Shown: positions 1 through 5,179 of the stretch, piece by piece | How the letters are laid out: each line of letters opens with the position of its first letter | How positions within the stretch are numbered: position 1 is the first letter of the stretch | NCBI GenBank assembly: GCA_026225435.1 | Contig: JAMFST010001183.1 | Coordinates: forward strand, 1-5,179 | Direction: 5' to 3' | Length of the DNA stretch: 5,179 nucleotides | From: Labilithrix luteola | GTDB lineage: Bacteria; Myxococcota_A; Polyangia; Polyangiales; Polyangiaceae | Position numbers and translations under genes: made by a program | Notes under the pieces: generated by a model | What the model was told of the DNA's origin: nothing | Database searches by the model: none | Seen by the model: the letters and a program-made list of their open reading frames with translations, nothing else

Positions 1-552
1 GCGCCGGTGCTCCTGCGCATCTCGCTGGCCGAGCCGCTCGCCAACGTGGACTCGGGATTCATCCCCGGCTTCGGGATCAAGATGCTGGTGGCGCACGCGC
101 CGTCGGTGAACCTGGTGGTGATGCGCAACCTGGTCCCCCAGGTCGACGCCGCGGGGAACCCCGACGACGCGATCTTCCGCAACTGGTGGGGGAACGAGTT
201 CGAGCCGCCGGACTCGATCAAGATGAAGGCGGTGGGCTTCGTCTTCGAGAACGCGCTCAACTTCCTCCAGGCCGCCGGCGTGGGGAGCGGCACGCCGTTC
301 TTCCGTCCGCTCTGGCCGGTGGCGGCGACGCAGGGCGGTGACGTGGCGGCGGCGTCGGTGCACGTGGCGGCCAACCAGGTGCACGCGCCGCGGGATCTCA
401 TCTTCAAGCCGGCGACGAGCAACGCGGCGGCGACGAGCGCCGATGCGAGCACCGACTTTCGCGACAAGCTCGCCAGCCTCGCGCCGGGCGAGACGCTCTT
501 CGAGGTCTACGCCAAGGGCACGTACACGCAGGGGCAGATCGTCCAGGGGTAG
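1..552 (+). CDS. Catalase-fold-like protein, 3' part, ended early by in-frame TAG
   Basis: The frame is open from base 1, so the true start lies upstream; 183 codons are visible before TAG at 550-552. GTG at base 7 is not a convincing start because the coding pattern already runs through it. Visible landmarks are LLRISLAEPL, PGFGIKML, a PSVNLVVM segment, a W/N/F-rich stretch (FRNWWGNEF) and, near the end, DFRDKLASLAPGETLFEVYA. This order (RxSLA, PGxGxKxL, PSxN, N/F-rich segment, FRxxLAxLxxGxxLxEVxA) resembles bacterial proteins related to the heme-catalase fold. I recognise the resemblance from memory only; the region that would hold the distal catalytic histidine is outside the window, so enzymatic activity cannot be judged. 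No membrane segment is visible. The frame continues in coding style after the stop (see the following remnant), so this product probably lacks the last 37 or so residues of the ancestral protein. Coding status is nearly certain; the family assignment is tentative. Confidence 0.72.
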   Translation, partial: APVLLRISLAEPLANVDSGFIPGFGIKMLVAHAPSVNLVVMRNLVPQVDAAGNPDDAIFRNWWGNEFEPPDSIKMKAVGFVFENALNFLQAAGVGSGTPFFRPLWPVAATQGGDVAAASVHVAANQVHAPRDLIFKPATSNAAATSADASTDFRDKLASLAPGETLFEVYAKGTYTQGQIVQG

Positions 553-666
553 AATTTGGCGCTGGTGACCGATCCCGAGGTGCTCATCGGCCACCTGGTG
601 CTCGACACGACCTTCTCCGCATCGAGCTTCGCCGACCGCATCCTCTTCTGGCAACACGCGCTCTAG
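553..666 (+). pseudogene. C-terminal remnant of the same gene, beyond the in-frame TAG
   Basis: In the same frame as the upstream gene, 37 sense codons follow the TAG at 550-552 and end at a second TAG at 664-666. Thirty-three of the 37 codons end in G or C, as expected for real coding sequence here. The peptide contains IGHLVLDTTFSASSFADRILF followed by WQH and then AL. This matches the kind of ending I associate with the catalase-like family (IGxLxLTSxFxxSxxxDxxLFFxH). The junction reads QG-stop-NLAL; a single G-to-T change of GAG (Glu) to TAG would explain it, but other codons are possible. There is no start codon with a ribosome site to suggest an independent gene. Alternatives are a sequencing error, tolerated truncation, or stop-codon readthrough. 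Confidence 0.6.
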
Positions 667-681
667 CGCGATCGAAGCGCT

Positions 682-2319
682 CTAGGCCGCCGGCGGTGGA
701 TCGGACGGGAGGCGGACGGTGAAGCGGGTGCCGGTCTCCGCGGTGGAGGTGACCGATACGTTGCCGCCGTGGGCGCTGACCACCTGCTCGGAGATGTACA
801 GACCGAGCCCGAGGCCGGAGCCGGCGCCCGGCGCGCGCGAGTTGCGGGCGAAGGGATTGAAGAGCACCGGCACGAACGCCGGGTCGATGGGGGCGCCGCC
901 GTTCTGCACGTGGAGCGAGACGTGGCCCGCTTCGGGCTCGAGCGTCACCAGCACCGCGGTCGCCGGATCCCCGTGGAGGACGGCGTTGCCCAGCAGGTTC
1001 GACACCACCTGCTCGAAGCGATCGGCGTCGAGGCGCACGGCGCAGGTCTCGTCGACCTGGACGTCGATCACCCGGTCGGGGTTCGCCCCGCGGATCTCGT
1101 CGACGATGCGCGCGACGATGGGCGCGAGCGCCACCGGCTCCGCGCTGCGATTCAGGGGGATGCCGCCGGCGATGCGCGCGCGCGTCAGGTCGAGCAGCTG
1201 GTCGATCATCCGCTGCATGCGCATCCCGCTGCGGATGATCCGCTCGATCTGCGCCGGGCTGTTCGGCTTGCTCGGATCGCGCTTGGCCATGAGGCGCGAG
1301 GTGGTGAGGATGGCGCTGAGCGGGTTGCGCAGGTCGTGCCCGAGCACGCCGAGGAAGGTCTCGCGAAAGCTCTCCTCCCGCTTGCGATCGTCGATGTCGG
1401 TGCTCGTGCCGACCCAGCGGACGACGGCACCAGACGCGTCGTGCAGCGGGCGTACGCGGGTGAGGAACCAGCGAGAGGTGCCGTCGGCGCCGCGCAAGGG
1501 GAACTCGAGCTCGAAGGGCTTCGCGGAGGCGACGCCCGCCATCCAGCGAGGAATGACCTGCTCGAGCACCACCTTCGGATCGGCGATCGACTCGTCGCCC
1601 GTGAGCGGCCCGCTCCCCTTCACGACGCCGGTGTACTCGTACCAGCGGAGGTTGAAGAAGTCAGGCCGGCCCTCGGAGGTGAGGGTCCACGCCAGGTCGG
1701 GCAGGTTGTCGATGACGTCGCGAACGAGCTGCTCGGCGAGGCGCGCCTCCTCGATGTAGCGGAGCCGGTCGTTGTGCGCCTCCACCTGCTCGGTCACCTC
1801 GAAGGAGAACATGAGGATGCCGTCGATCGTCCCGTCGCGCTGGCGCATGGGCGAGTAGATGAAGTCGAAGTACGCGTCCTCGAGCTCGCCGCCGGCCACG
1901 CGCTCCAGGCGAGCGAGCTCGGAGAAGCCGCGATACGGCGTACCGGTGGCGCGGACGGCGTCGAGGTACCCGATGAACGGCTGATCGCGGATCTCCGGGA
2001 GCGCATCGGCGATCGGCTTCTTGATGACCGCGCGGTCCTTGCGCCAGGCGCGCAGGGCCATGGGATTGGCGAACTCGACGACGTGCTGCGGCCCGACGAA
2101 GGCGGCGACGGCGAAGGGCGCGATCATGAAGTGCTCGTACATTCGCAGGCGCGCTTCCCGCTCGCTGGCCAGGTCGGGGTCGACCGGCCGTATGCTCGGC
2201 GGCGGCCGCGACTGCGGCGTCTGACGGAGGCGGGCGATCTCCTGGCGGAGCGCCTCGTTCTCACGAACGAGAGCGACCAGGTCGGCCGCGAGCGCATCAC
2301 TCGAGCGAGCCTCGGTCAT
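682..2319 (-). CDS. Soluble PAS-PAS sensor histidine kinase
   Basis: A 545-residue two-component sensor kinase that should autophosphorylate on His and pass the phosphate to a response regulator Asp. Domains in order: a short coiled coil (about 12-33, RENEALRQEIARLRQ); PAS 1 (about 55-175, with PFAVAAFVGP, FANPMALRAW, ALPEI and FDFIYSPMRQRDG); PAS 2 with PAC tail (about 197-312, NLPDLAWTL, RWYEYTG, RGADGTSRWFLTR, WVGTSTDIDDRK); HisKA (about 319-384, LGHDLRNPLSAI, phospho-acceptor His328); HATPase_c (about 430-538, N-box NLLGNA with Asn445, G2 box GSGLGLGL at about 500-507). The usual DxGxG box reads NGGAP, with Asn473 in place of Asp; this is a variant I believe occurs in other kinases of this type. 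No membrane segment is seen, so it should be cytoplasmic and sense an intracellular cue. I chose ATG at 2319 because codons upstream (GTG at 2439 is an in-frame alternative, +40 residues) lose the G/C third-position bias; the ribosome site is weak in either case. No regulator gene adjoins it. It is convergent with the broken gene, 15 bp away. Confidence 0.93.
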   Translation of the reverse strand: MTEARSSDALAADLVALVRENEALRQEIARLRQTPQSRPPPSIRPVDPDLASEREARLRMYEHFMIAPFAVAAFVGPQHVVEFANPMALRAWRKDRAVIKKPIADALPEIRDQPFIGYLDAVRATGTPYRGFSELARLERVAGGELEDAYFDFIYSPMRQRDGTIDGILMFSFEVTEQVEAHNDRLRYIEEARLAEQLVRDVIDNLPDLAWTLTSEGRPDFFNLRWYEYTGVVKGSGPLTGDESIADPKVVLEQVIPRWMAGVASAKPFELEFPLRGADGTSRWFLTRVRPLHDASGAVVRWVGTSTDIDDRKREESFRETFLGVLGHDLRNPLSAILTTSRLMAKRDPSKPNSPAQIERIIRSGMRMQRMIDQLLDLTRARIAGGIPLNRSAEPVALAPIVARIVDEIRGANPDRVIDVQVDETCAVRLDADRFEQVVSNLLGNAVLHGDPATAVLVTLEPEAGHVSLHVQNGGAPIDPAFVPVLFNPFARNSRAPGAGSGLGLGLYISEQVVSAHGGNVSVTSTAETGTRFTVRLPSDPPPAA

Positions 2320-2579
2320 GAAGCTGCGTGTTCCATCGTCTCCCACTTGCGATCGAACGACGACCGCCCCGAATACCAGCGTACGTGGAAGCACCGCGCG
2401 AGCAACGACCATCCACGCGTACGGGACGAGATGTCGCACCTCATTCGGGATCGGCCGCTGGAGGCTCTTGTCGGGTCGGCCGGCCGCGCCCTACGTCATG
2501 GCCAACACACCCTGCTGACACCGGTGCGTCATAAACGAAACGGACGGGCTCAGGGGCCAAGTGCGCGTAATTTGCGCGG

Positions 2580-2608
2580 TGGAAAGAAATAAATCGTATT
2601 TCGATACT
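2580..2608 (+). promoter_or_regulatory. Candidate promoter for the lipoprotein gene
   Basis: TGGAAA (2580-2585, 4 of 6 against TTGACA) and GATACT (2603-2608, 4 of 6 against TATAAT) are separated by exactly 17 bp inside the AT-rich island. Transcription would start near 2615, giving a leader of roughly 140 bases that contains the 15-bp palindrome. Both boxes are imperfect, so this is only the best candidate by eye. Confidence 0.25.
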
Positions 2609-2660
2609 AATTCGACAACGTCCTGCGACGCATCGCATCATAGTCCAGGCTAAGGTCCGT

Positions 2661-2675
2661 TTGCCCCTGGGGCAA
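2661..2675. promoter_or_regulatory. Perfect palindrome, candidate operator
   Basis: TTGCCCC-T-GGGGCAA has two perfectly complementary 7-base arms around one central base. It lies 81 bp before the lipoprotein start codon and outside any gene. The one-base centre makes an RNA hairpin unlikely without opening inner pairs, so a dimeric regulator site fits better. No regulator gene in the window can be matched to it. Confidence 0.35.
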
Positions 2676-2744
2676 GAAGTCGCCCCGGCCGCCGTCAGCT
2701 GTCTCGACGCGTGTGTCCTCCGCACCAAAGTACCAAGCAACAAG

Positions 2745-2749
2745 AAGGA
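2745..2749 (+). promoter_or_regulatory. Ribosome binding site of the lipoprotein gene
   Basis: AAGGA ends 7 bases before ATG at 2757. It is the clearest Shine-Dalgarno site in the window and fixes the start at 2757, which also gives an ideal lipoprotein signal peptide; in-frame codons further upstream do not. Confidence 0.85.
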
Positions 2750-2756
2750 ACCTCCC

Positions 2757-3290
2757 ATGCGTACCTCGTTCATCGCCGCCTCCGCTCTCGCGCTCGTCAC
2801 CTCGCTCGCCACGCTCTCCGGATGCGCCTCGGCGCAAGCAGCCGAGCCGGGCGTCGCCGCCGCCAACGGGACCACGACCACCACCTCCACCGAGGTCGCC
2901 GGCTCTTCGAAGGCCAAGAGCGGCAACAAGTGGGAAGAGCTCCACAAGAGCGACTCCCCCGACCTGAAGGTCCACTGGCCCGACGGTCACGTGACGGTCG
3001 GTCTGCAGAAGCACATCGGCGACCTCGACAGCATGTTCGCCTTCGCCCCGGACGCGCGCGTCGACGGCGAGCCGACCAAGACGGTCAACGGCGAGTGGAC
3101 CACGGTCGTGCGCGTCGCCGCCGGCACCTTCACCCAGCCGATGTCCACCCCGGACGGCAAGACCGTCGCCCCGACCGGCAAGCCGTTCAAGATCTGGATC
3201 GCCACGATCACCCACGCGGACAACGGCGTGGTGAACGAGGAGTACCTCTTCTGGAACGACAAGACGCTCAAGAATCAGATCGGCATCTGA
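2757..3290 (+). CDS. SnoaL-like (NTF2-fold) lipoprotein
   Basis: A 177-residue secreted lipoprotein. Residues 1-22 form a type II signal peptide: Arg2, a hydrophobic core (FIAASALALVTSLATL) and the lipobox L20-S-G-C23, with Cys23 as lipidated residue. Ala at +2 is not the Asp associated with inner-membrane retention in enterobacteria, so an outer-membrane site is likely if that rule holds here. Residues 24-57 are an Ala/Thr/Ser-rich linker with five Thr in a row (39-43). Residues about 58-177 resemble the SnoaL-like/ester cyclase group of the NTF2 superfamily: DLKVHWPDG, the WTTVVRVAAGTFTQPM strand pair, the APTGKPFKIWIATI segment, the NEEYLFWND segment and the ending LKNQIGI, close to the usual (M)xQxGL end. 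This fold binds small hydrophobic or polyketide-like ligands, but no substrate can be named and the catalytic role is unproven. Transcribed away from the kinase gene and 74 bp upstream of the glycosyltransferase gene. Confidence 0.87.
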   Translation: MRTSFIAASALALVTSLATLSGCASAQAAEPGVAAANGTTTTTSTEVAGSSKAKSGNKWEELHKSDSPDLKVHWPDGHVTVGLQKHIGDLDSMFAFAPDARVDGEPTKTVNGEWTTVVRVAAGTFTQPMSTPDGKTVAPTGKPFKIWIATITHADNGVVNEEYLFWNDKTLKNQIGI

Positions 3291-3304
3291 GCCGGGAACC
3301 GCGT

Positions 3305-3334
3305 CCGTCACGGTCTGTTTCAAGGCTCTGACGG
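3305..3334. repeat. Inverted repeat after the lipoprotein gene, weak terminator candidate
   Basis: CCGTCA (3305-3310) and TGACGG (3329-3334) can pair around an 18-base loop, starting 14 bases after the lipoprotein stop. The stem is short, the loop is long and no T-run follows, so it is a poor intrinsic terminator and may be chance. Readthrough into the next gene is quite possible. Confidence 0.2.
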
Positions 3335-3337
3335 CAC

Positions 3338-3343
3338 GAGGAG
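3338..3343 (+). promoter_or_regulatory. Shine-Dalgarno-like GAGGAG, misplaced for the downstream frame
   Basis: GAGGAG is the only strong purine-rich site before the glycosyltransferase. It sits 8 bases before ATG at 3352, which is in the wrong frame and opens a short Arg-rich frame with no protein-like features. It is 21 bases before ATG at 3365, the first possible start in the correct frame (an in-frame TGA lies at 3329-3331). It may help translation of 3365 weakly or be fortuitous. Confidence 0.3.
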
Positions 3344-3364
3344 TTTGCCGTATGGTCGCGCGCC

Positions 3365-5179
3365 ATGAGCTCCGGCCGACAGGCGAGCGCGCTGCGCGAC
3401 GTGGTCGTCCTCGGCTGCGCGGGCTACCTGCTCCTCTTCGTCTTCGTCGCTGTCTCGCGGTGCTCGTACCCGTTCGAGATCGAGTGGATGGAGGGGGGCA
3501 TGCTCACGCACGCCGTGCGCCTCCTGCACGGGCTGCCGATCTACGCCAAGCCCAGCGCTGACTTCGTCGCCTTCTTCTATCCGCCGGCGTACCCGGCGCT
3601 GGTCGCCGCGGTCTTCAAGCTCGCCGGGGTGACCTTTGGCGCCGGGCGCGCGGTGTCCATCGCCGCGACGCTCGCGACCTTCGGGCTGCTGTTCCACATC
3701 GGGCGGCGCGAGGTGGGCGTGGGGACCGGGCTGGTCGCCGCCGGGCTCTACGCCGCGTCGTTCCGCATCTGCGGGGCGTACTTCGACATCGCCCGGCCGG
3801 ACGCGCTCGCCATGGCGGTCACCCTGGGCGCCGCGTACCTCACGTACCGCGCGCGCACCGTGCCGCAGGTGCTGCTGGCGGCGGCGGTCTTCGTCGCCGC
3901 GTACTTCGCCAAGCAGACGGGGGCCATCGTGGCGGCGGTGGCGTTCCTTCCGCTGCTGCAGCGCGACCGGAAGCTGGCGCTGGTGTTCGCGCTGACCGGC
4001 GGGGTGGTCGCGGGCGCGCTGGCGCTGGTGATGAACCGCGCGACGGGCGGCTGGTTCTGGACCTACGTGGTCGCCGGGCACCAGGGGCACCGGTTCTACT
4101 GGGACAACTTCGGCTTCTACTACTGGCGCGACCTGCTCTTCCTGGCGGCAGCGTTCCTGGTGTTCCCGCTGCTGGCGCTCTCGTTCCGCGCGTGGCCGTG
4201 GCGAATCGTGGCGGGCATCCTGCTCGTGTTCCTCGTGGCCGCGATCATCCAGCGCTCGACCGACATGCGCGGCTACCACATGTTCTACGCGCAGCTCTGG
4301 TACATCGTGCCGCGCCGGCGGCAGCTGGTGCCACCGATCGCGGTGCTGGTGCTGGTGCTCGCCTGGCGCCTCCTCACCAGGCGCGCACGATCGGCGCCGG
4401 GGTACGAAGCGCCGCTCTTGCCCGCTTTCTGGGCGTGGATGTTCGTCGCCGGAGCGATCGCCAGCGCGCTCAATCACAGCACGCAGTGGGCGTATGCGAA
4501 CTGCTTCATGCCGGTGGCGGTCTTCGGCAGCCTGGCGACGGCGCTGGTGTTCGGTAACAGTGTTACACGCAAGACCTCCGGCGAGGGCGAGCTCGCTCTT
4601 GCCGACCACCCCGCCGTCGCCGCGCTCCTGCCGCTGGCGCTGGTGGTGCAGCTGATCGCGCTCGGCTACGACCCGCGCAAGCAGATCCCCGACGCGCGCG
4701 ACCGGAGCGCCGTGGCGACCTTCACCCAGCGGATGAGCGACCTGCCGGGGAAGCTGCTGGTGCCGGCGCACCCGCTCTTCACCTACCTGCGCGACGGCGC
4801 CGTGCACCTGCACCAGATGGGCGTGGGAGACATGGAGTACAGCGGCGGGGTCGGTGACCTCGGCGGGCGTCTCTCCCGGGGGGAGTGGGGCGCGGTGGTG
4901 CTCGACGACGGCTCGGAGCTGCCCGGTGTGGAACAGCGTTACGTGCTGTCCGACCGGCTCACCTACGACGGGCGCGCGCTGTGGACGCGCACCGGAGAGC
5001 CGAAGCGCCCGCTGGAGATCTGGCGCAAGAACGACGGCAAGCCGCGCGAGCTGGCGCCGGGGATCAGCGGCAACTTCGAGGGGCCGGTATACGTGGGGTG
5101 GACGCCGGTGGGCGATGGCTTCACGCGCCGGCCGATTGGCACCTCGCTCGGCGGCAAGGAGGGGATGAAGGTGGCCACC
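3365..5179 (+). CDS. Polytopic GT-C type (family 39-like) glycosyltransferase, C-terminus beyond window
   Basis: The frame is open for 605 codons from ATG 3365 to the last base, without a stop. About a dozen hydrophobic segments are visible, for example near residues 13-30, 95-112, 149-162, 168-198, 203-223, 257-296, 321-337, 354-370, 380-397 and 416-434. Between the first two is an acidic loop EIEWMEGG (Glu38, Glu40, Glu43), then HGLPIYAKPSADF and FFYPPAYPALVAA. A second charged loop reads YFDIARPDALAM (Asp141, Arg144, Asp146), followed by AYFAKQTGAI. Acidic residues in the first external loops are typical of GT-C enzymes, which use lipid-phosphate-linked sugars on the outer face of the inner membrane. 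From about 440 the protein is soluble (KLLVPAHPLFTYL, HLHQMGVGD). Donor and acceptor cannot be told; a lipid, polysaccharide or protein could be glycosylated. The start is the first in-frame ATG after TGA at 3329-3331; its ribosome site is poor. The long frame on the opposite strand is an Arg/His-rich artefact of GC bias. Confidence 0.88.
   Translation, partial: MSSGRQASALRDVVVLGCAGYLLLFVFVAVSRCSYPFEIEWMEGGMLTHAVRLLHGLPIYAKPSADFVAFFYPPAYPALVAAVFKLAGVTFGAGRAVSIAATLATFGLLFHIGRREVGVGTGLVAAGLYAASFRICGAYFDIARPDALAMAVTLGAAYLTYRARTVPQVLLAAAVFVAAYFAKQTGAIVAAVAFLPLLQRDRKLALVFALTGGVVAGALALVMNRATGGWFWTYVVAGHQGHRFYWDNFGFYYWRDLLFLAAAFLVFPLLALSFRAWPWRIVAGILLVFLVAAIIQRSTDMRGYHMFYAQLWYIVPRRRQLVPPIAVLVLVLAWRLLTRRARSAPGYEAPLLPAFWAWMFVAGAIASALNHSTQWAYANCFMPVAVFGSLATALVFGNSVTRKTSGEGELALADHPAVAALLPLALVVQLIALGYDPRKQIPDARDRSAVATFTQRMSDLPGKLLVPAHPLFTYLRDGAVHLHQMGVGDMEYSGGVGDLGGRLSRGEWGAVVLDDGSELPGVEQRYVLSDRLTYDGRALWTRTGEPKRPLEIWRKNDGKPRELAPGISGNFEGPVYVGWTPVGDGFTRRPIGTSLGGKEGMKVAT
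4554..4566. repeat. Intragenic AT-rich palindrome
   Basis: GTAACA-G-TGTTAC is a perfect inverted repeat with 6-base arms inside the glycosyltransferase gene, at residues about 397-401 (GNSVT). It lies just after a membrane segment, where codons GGT, AGT, GTT and ACA break the gene's strong G/C third-position bias. It may be a protein-binding site, a small acquired segment in a tolerant loop, or chance. Confidence 0.3.

Larger units (their letters stand above)
2320..2756. other. Divergent intergenic region between kinase and lipoprotein genes
   Basis: This 437-bp stretch separates two divergent genes and should carry both promoters. The part near the kinase (2320-2439) could instead be an N-terminal extension of that protein, but its codon use is unlike the rest of the gene. 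Bases 2581-2620 form an AT-rich island (13 G/C of 40) in an otherwise GC-rich window, the expected character of a promoter. Within it, GTAT-TTCG-ATAC at 2596-2607 is a small inverted repeat. The 15-bp palindrome at 2661-2675 is described separately. I found no convincing promoter facing the kinase and no small gene with a good ribosome site; frames open across this stretch look like chance in GC-rich DNA. Confidence 0.7.

Noticed and set aside
658..685. Direct repeat GCGCTCTAG (658-666 and 677-685) and a 5-bp AGCGC/GCGCT stem between the convergent stops
   Set aside because: The units are only 9 bases of common GC-rich composition, the stem is too short and has no T-run, so neither a terminator nor an attachment site is supported.
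2437..2439. GTG at 2439 as the kinase start, adding 40 residues with a weakly hydrophobic stretch
   Set aside because: Codons from 2439 to 2320 have many A/T third positions, unlike the gene proper. No good ribosome site precedes it, and the hydrophobic stretch is broken by Arg and Pro.
2519..2526. CACCGGTG palindrome in the intergenic region
   Set aside because: Eight-base GC-rich palindromes are frequent by chance in such DNA, and it has no extended arms.
769..2592. Long + strand open frame (607 codons) opposite the histidine kinase
   Set aside because: It is antisense to a kinase with all conserved boxes. Its product is dominated by R/A/E/H/D/G without domain landmarks, as expected when GC-rich codons are read on the opposite strand.
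2441..3323. Two - strand open frames over the lipoprotein gene and the upstream region
   Set aside because: They overlap a + strand gene that has a clear ribosome site, a lipobox and family-like sequence. Their own products lack recognisable motifs, and part of one is Gly/Arg-rich filler.
3320..4813. Long - strand open frame (497 codons) opposite the glycosyltransferase
   Set aside because: The product is an Arg/His/Glu/Gln-rich low-complexity chain with no hydrophobic core, while the + strand frame gives a coherent membrane protein.

Overview
The window comes from a GC-rich bacterial chromosome with strongly G/C-biased third codon positions. The gene content (a PAS-rich soluble histidine kinase, a small secreted lipoprotein with a SnoaL-like fold, a polytopic GT-C type glycosyltransferase and a catalase-fold-like protein) would suit a myxobacterium or a related high-GC proteobacterium. 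That placement is inference from style and family resemblance; no marker gene is present.

Layout. (1) Bases 1-666 hold the 3' part of a + strand gene. Its frame is interrupted by TAG at 550-552 and then continues for 37 coding-like codons to a second TAG at 664-666, so the gene looks broken by a single nonsense codon. (2) Bases 682-2319, - strand, encode a soluble PAS-PAS-HisKA-HATPase sensor histidine kinase, convergent with the first gene and only 15 bp from its second stop. (3) Bases 2320-2756 are a divergent intergenic region with an AT-rich island, a weak candidate promoter and a perfect 15-bp palindrome. (4) Bases 2757-3290, + strand, encode a 177-residue lipoprotein with a SnoaL/NTF2-like domain. 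(5) Bases 3365-5179, + strand, encode a large multi-pass membrane protein resembling GT-C/family 39 glycosyltransferases; the frame is open at the window end, so its C-terminus is missing.

How the parts relate. The kinase has no response regulator beside it in the window, so its partner is unknown. The kinase and lipoprotein genes are divergent and could share control, but nothing here proves it. The lipoprotein and glycosyltransferase genes are on the same strand, separated by 74 bp, and could be co-transcribed. I see no CRISPR array, tRNA, rRNA, insertion sequence or defence cassette, and no convincing undescribed system. The most notable items are the in-frame TAG and the palindrome upstream of the lipoprotein gene.
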